DNA from: Anabaena sp051781005
GTDB taxonomy: Bacteria; Cyanobacteriota; Cyanobacteriia; Cyanobacteriales; Nostocaceae
Assembly (NCBI RefSeq): GCF_051781005.1
Contig: NZ_JBPWOA010000002.1
Span: 62,001 to 126,000 of the forward strand
DNA: 64,000 bases
Direction of reading: 5' to 3'
Shown one piece after another: positions 61,842 through 64,000 of the stretch. A program made the position numbers and the translations under genes. The stretch's first letter is position 1. The number at the start of each line of letters is the position of its first letter. The notes beneath the pieces are model-generated. The model saw nothing but the letters and a program-made list of their open reading frames with translations. It ran no database searches and was not told the origin of the DNA.

Positions 61842-62204
61842 ATGAATACTCAAAGTGATAAAAATAAAAAAGAAGATGTGAGTGATGAATTTAACAAGAT
61901 AATTACAGAAACAAAAAATGCAGTTTATTGTTTACGACTTTACGTGGCTGGTGCTAATTTGCATTCACTCAAGGCTTTAAAAAACATCAAGCAGATATGT
62001 GAAGAATATTTACCTGGACAGTATAACCTGGAAGTAATTGATATTTATCAACAGCCAGGGTTGGTTGTAGTAGAAAATGTAGTAGCTATTCCTACATTAG
62101 TAAAAGAGTTACCTCTCCCTCTCAAAAAAGTAATTGGTGATTTATCAAATACATCAAAAGTGCTTTTAGGTTTAAATCTTGTGCTAGAGCAAAACCAAAC
62201 TTGA
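61842..62204 (+). CDS. KaiB-like protein, second of two, with N-terminal extension
   Basis: This 120-residue protein repeats the KaiB fold: LRLYVAGANLHSLKALKNIKQIC (about 27-49), VVAIPTLVKELPLPLKKVIGDLSNTSKVLLGLNLV (about 82-116). It adds about 22 hydrophilic residues at the N-terminus (MNTQSDKNKKEDVSDEFNK). It is about half identical to the first copy by eye, so the two arose by an old duplication and probably bind different surfaces or form hetero-oligomers. The 18-base gap indicates one transcript. KaiB-type proteins act through exchange between two folds. Confidence 0.93.
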   Translation: MNTQSDKNKKEDVSDEFNKIITETKNAVYCLRLYVAGANLHSLKALKNIKQICEEYLPGQYNLEVIDIYQQPGLVVVENVVAIPTLVKELPLPLKKVIGDLSNTSKVLLGLNLVLEQNQT

Positions 62205-62485
62205 AATAATTCGTAACTGAGATTTATCACTACCACAAAATTTGTCACTTGTTAGTAGTTGCTCCTTACTTAAACCCTCAAACCTACTAAGAATCAAGTA
62301 CAGCATAGCGAAAATAAATATCCAGTTGAAAAAGCTGATCAAGTAAGCTTTCTTACCTCCTAGCGAAGAAATAATACTTCTACTATTATCACGTTTGAAT
62401 ATTTTTCTAAAATTATGAATCAACAAATTCATGATTTCTGTACAAGCATTGTGAAAACGAAGGTATGTATTTTCATAATAAAAAT

Positions 62486-64000
62486 ATGACTCAATTCAAT
62501 TATTCACCAGAAGAACTGTCCCAGGAAATTAAATCTCTACGAGCAAAACTAACTATAGCTGAAGATACACTACAGGCTATTCATCAAGGGGAAGTAGATG
62601 CTTTTGTTATTGCGACTTCAGATGGTGATCAGGTATTTACGCTGCAAAGCGGAGATTATACCTATCGTTTGCTTATTGAAGAGATGTGTGAGGGAGCAGT
62701 TATTATTACATCAGATGGATGGATTTTATATGCTAATAAAGCATTCGCTAACTTAGTCAAGTATCCTTTAGAGAAAGTTATCGGCTCTCCATTTCACAAA
62801 TTTGTGTTAAATCAGGATGTTAATATTTTTCAAGGTTTGATGAAAAAACAAGATCAAGAATCATCTTCAATAGGTGAGTTATCACTACTCGATAGTAATA
62901 AACATCAACTACCTGTTTATTTAGCTACTAATAAGTTCAAAATAGATAATCACTACATTAATTCTATTATTGTTACTGATTTAACAGAAAAAAAACAGAA
63001 TGAAGAAGTTATAGCTTCAGAAAAGTTTGCTAGATCAATTTTAGAACAAGCAGGCGATTCCATAGCTGTTTGTAGCAAACTAGGAAAAATTATTCGCACT
63101 AGTCAAGTTTTTAATAATTTATGTGGTAATAATTATCCTTTTGAAAACTTTGATGATTTGTTATCATTATTTTACTCTAAATTAGATATAAATATAAATC
63201 CAGTAAGTGCAGAAATAATCATAGAAAATCGTTTTTCTATTAATACAGTTTTACAAGGAAAGAGTTATCGGGGAGTAGAGGTTTATTATCAACGGAATGA
63301 TGGTGAATATTTTGATTTACTACTGAATGCTTGTCCCTTGTTAAACTCAATGGGGGAAATCACTGGAGCAATTATTAATCTTACAGATATTACAGAGCGT
63401 AAACGCCAGGAAGCAGAATTGCACCAAGCTAAGTTGGAATTAGAAATTCGCGTTGCCGAAAGGACTGCTGAACTTACTAACCTCAATAAAAATCTGTCTC
63501 TTACCCTAGATAAATTAGAACAAAATCAAGAAATTCTCTGGGAACAATCACAACTTTTAGATCTAGCTCACGATACGATTTTGACCCAAGATTTAAACTC
63601 GGTAATTACCTTTTGGAACAATGGAGGAGAGCAGATGTATGGCTGGACAAAAGCCGAAGCTATAGGAAAAGTAGCTCACGTACTTTTGCAAACTCAATTT
63701 CCCATTCCTATCTCAGAAATTCACGCCCAATTAATAAATAATGGATATTGGGAAGGTGAGTTAATTCACATTGATAAAAATGGTATTCTTGTGAATGTAG
63801 CTAGTCGTTGGGTGCTACAAAAAGACGAGTGTAGAAAACAGATTAAAATCCTGGAAATTAATAATGATATCACCCAACAAAAGCAAAGAAAACAAGCTTT
63901 GCAAGACAGTGAAAGTAAGTTTCGTTCTCTTAGTGAATGTTTACCTATTGGCGTATTTTTAACTGATAATCAGGGCAAATACACTTATATTAATCCCTGC
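62486..64000 (+). CDS. PAS-repeat sensor protein downstream of kaiB-like genes (partial, runs off the window)
   Basis: The frame opens at ATG 62486 and stays open to the window end (505 codons). Contents: a coiled coil (ELSQEIKSLRAKLTIAEDTLQAI, about 9-32), PAS 1 (about 65-175, EEMCEGAVIITSDGWILYANKAF), PAS 2 (about 185-315, ending with LTDITERKRQEAELHQAKLELE), a coiled coil (RVAERTAELTNLNKNLSLTL), PAS 3 (about 365-475, ITFWNNGGEQMYGWTKAEAIG) and the start of PAS 4 (LPIGVFLTDNQGKYTYINPC). A histidine kinase part is likely beyond the window but not seen. The gene lies 281 bases after the second kaiB-like gene on the same strand, so its membership in the kai-like operon is probable rather than proven. 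Confidence 0.88.
   Translation, partial: MTQFNYSPEELSQEIKSLRAKLTIAEDTLQAIHQGEVDAFVIATSDGDQVFTLQSGDYTYRLLIEEMCEGAVIITSDGWILYANKAFANLVKYPLEKVIGSPFHKFVLNQDVNIFQGLMKKQDQESSSIGELSLLDSNKHQLPVYLATNKFKIDNHYINSIIVTDLTEKKQNEEVIASEKFARSILEQAGDSIAVCSKLGKIIRTSQVFNNLCGNNYPFENFDDLLSLFYSKLDININPVSAEIIIENRFSINTVLQGKSYRGVEVYYQRNDGEYFDLLLNACPLLNSMGEITGAIINLTDITERKRQEAELHQAKLELEIRVAERTAELTNLNKNLSLTLDKLEQNQEILWEQSQLLDLAHDTILTQDLNSVITFWNNGGEQMYGWTKAEAIGKVAHVLLQTQFPIPISEIHAQLINNGYWEGELIHIDKNGILVNVASRWVLQKDECRKQIKILEINNDITQQKQRKQALQDSESKFRSLSECLPIGVFLTDNQGKYTYINPC

Noticed and set aside
62184..62432. 82-residue minus-strand frame after the second kaiB-like gene
   Set aside because: It overlaps the end of the kaiB-like gene and has low-complexity AT-rich composition; no supporting motif.
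1..64000. tRNA, rRNA, tmRNA, 6S RNA or Yfr1-type RNA genes
   Set aside because: I searched by eye for T-arm and CCA-like motifs and for the Yfr1 core ACTCCTCACAC and found no match; a covariance search would be the decisive test.

Overview
The window comes from a filamentous, probably heterocyst-forming cyanobacterium (order Nostocales). The evidence is the very frequent HIP1 palindrome GCGATCGC, the photosystem II peptide gene psb30, the circadian-input gene ldpA, cyanobacteria-restricted families (DUF3386, CIA30-fused reductase, Ycf45-like R3H ATPase, Mo-nitrogenase C-terminal domain protein), GAF/PAS-rich signalling proteins, and many short dispersed repeats of the Nostoc/Anabaena type. 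No tRNA, rRNA or CRISPR array was recognised.

Layout. 1-9.6 kb: a CyaB-type adenylate cyclase (848-3433), a four-helix membrane protein, two half-size UPF0016/GDT1 proteins that probably form one cation exporter, a CxxCxxCC protein, psb30, recJ and a Uma2-family protein. 9.6-16.3 kb: a 1773-residue hybrid histidine kinase with four CBS, four GAF and two PAS modules, and an SbcD-like nuclease. 16.3-23.4 kb: an HNH nuclease cassette inside inverted and direct repeats, then housekeeping genes cysH, lipB, hpf and prxQ and a membrane acyltransferase-like gene. 23.5-24.7 kb: remains of toxin-antitoxin and restriction-like genes. 24.8-35.3 kb: obgE, a TerB/Nif-C protein, a glutamate-cysteine ligase-like gene, an ftsL-like/ftsI pair, a lipoprotein, a GST and glgB. 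35.3-37 kb: an intact IS110-family element whose upstream leader may encode a bridge RNA. 37-54 kb: mostly metabolic and regulatory genes (second Uma2, CIA30 reductase, HugZ-like protein, hydrolase, GFA, DUF3386, GAF-LuxR regulator, R3H ATPase, ldpA, a lone groEL with a perfect CIRCE operator, WecA-like transferase, fabG, NmrA-like reductase, HlyD-like adaptor). 54-59 kb: a decay zone in which an IS5-type element with 15-bp ends and a 3-bp target duplication splits an antitoxin gene, next to a truncated Ser/Thr kinase and an IS4 remnant; a large membrane GTPase lies between them. 59.6-64 kb: a KaiC-like ATPase, two tandem KaiB-like proteins and a multi-PAS sensor protein that runs off the window.

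How the genes relate. The most coherent unusual unit is the KaiC-like/KaiB-like/KaiB-like/PAS-protein locus. It has no KaiA, its KaiC-like protein carries a Ser-Ser pair where canonical KaiC has Ser-Thr and ends in a long coiled coil, and the kaiC-like gene is bracketed by direct copies of a small palindromic repeat. A second theme is erosion of toxin-antitoxin loci: at three places a toxin has been lost or broken. A third theme is short repeats in or next to reading frames (hybrid kinase, recJ, ldpA and a small secreted protein), which appear tolerated as added peptide segments.
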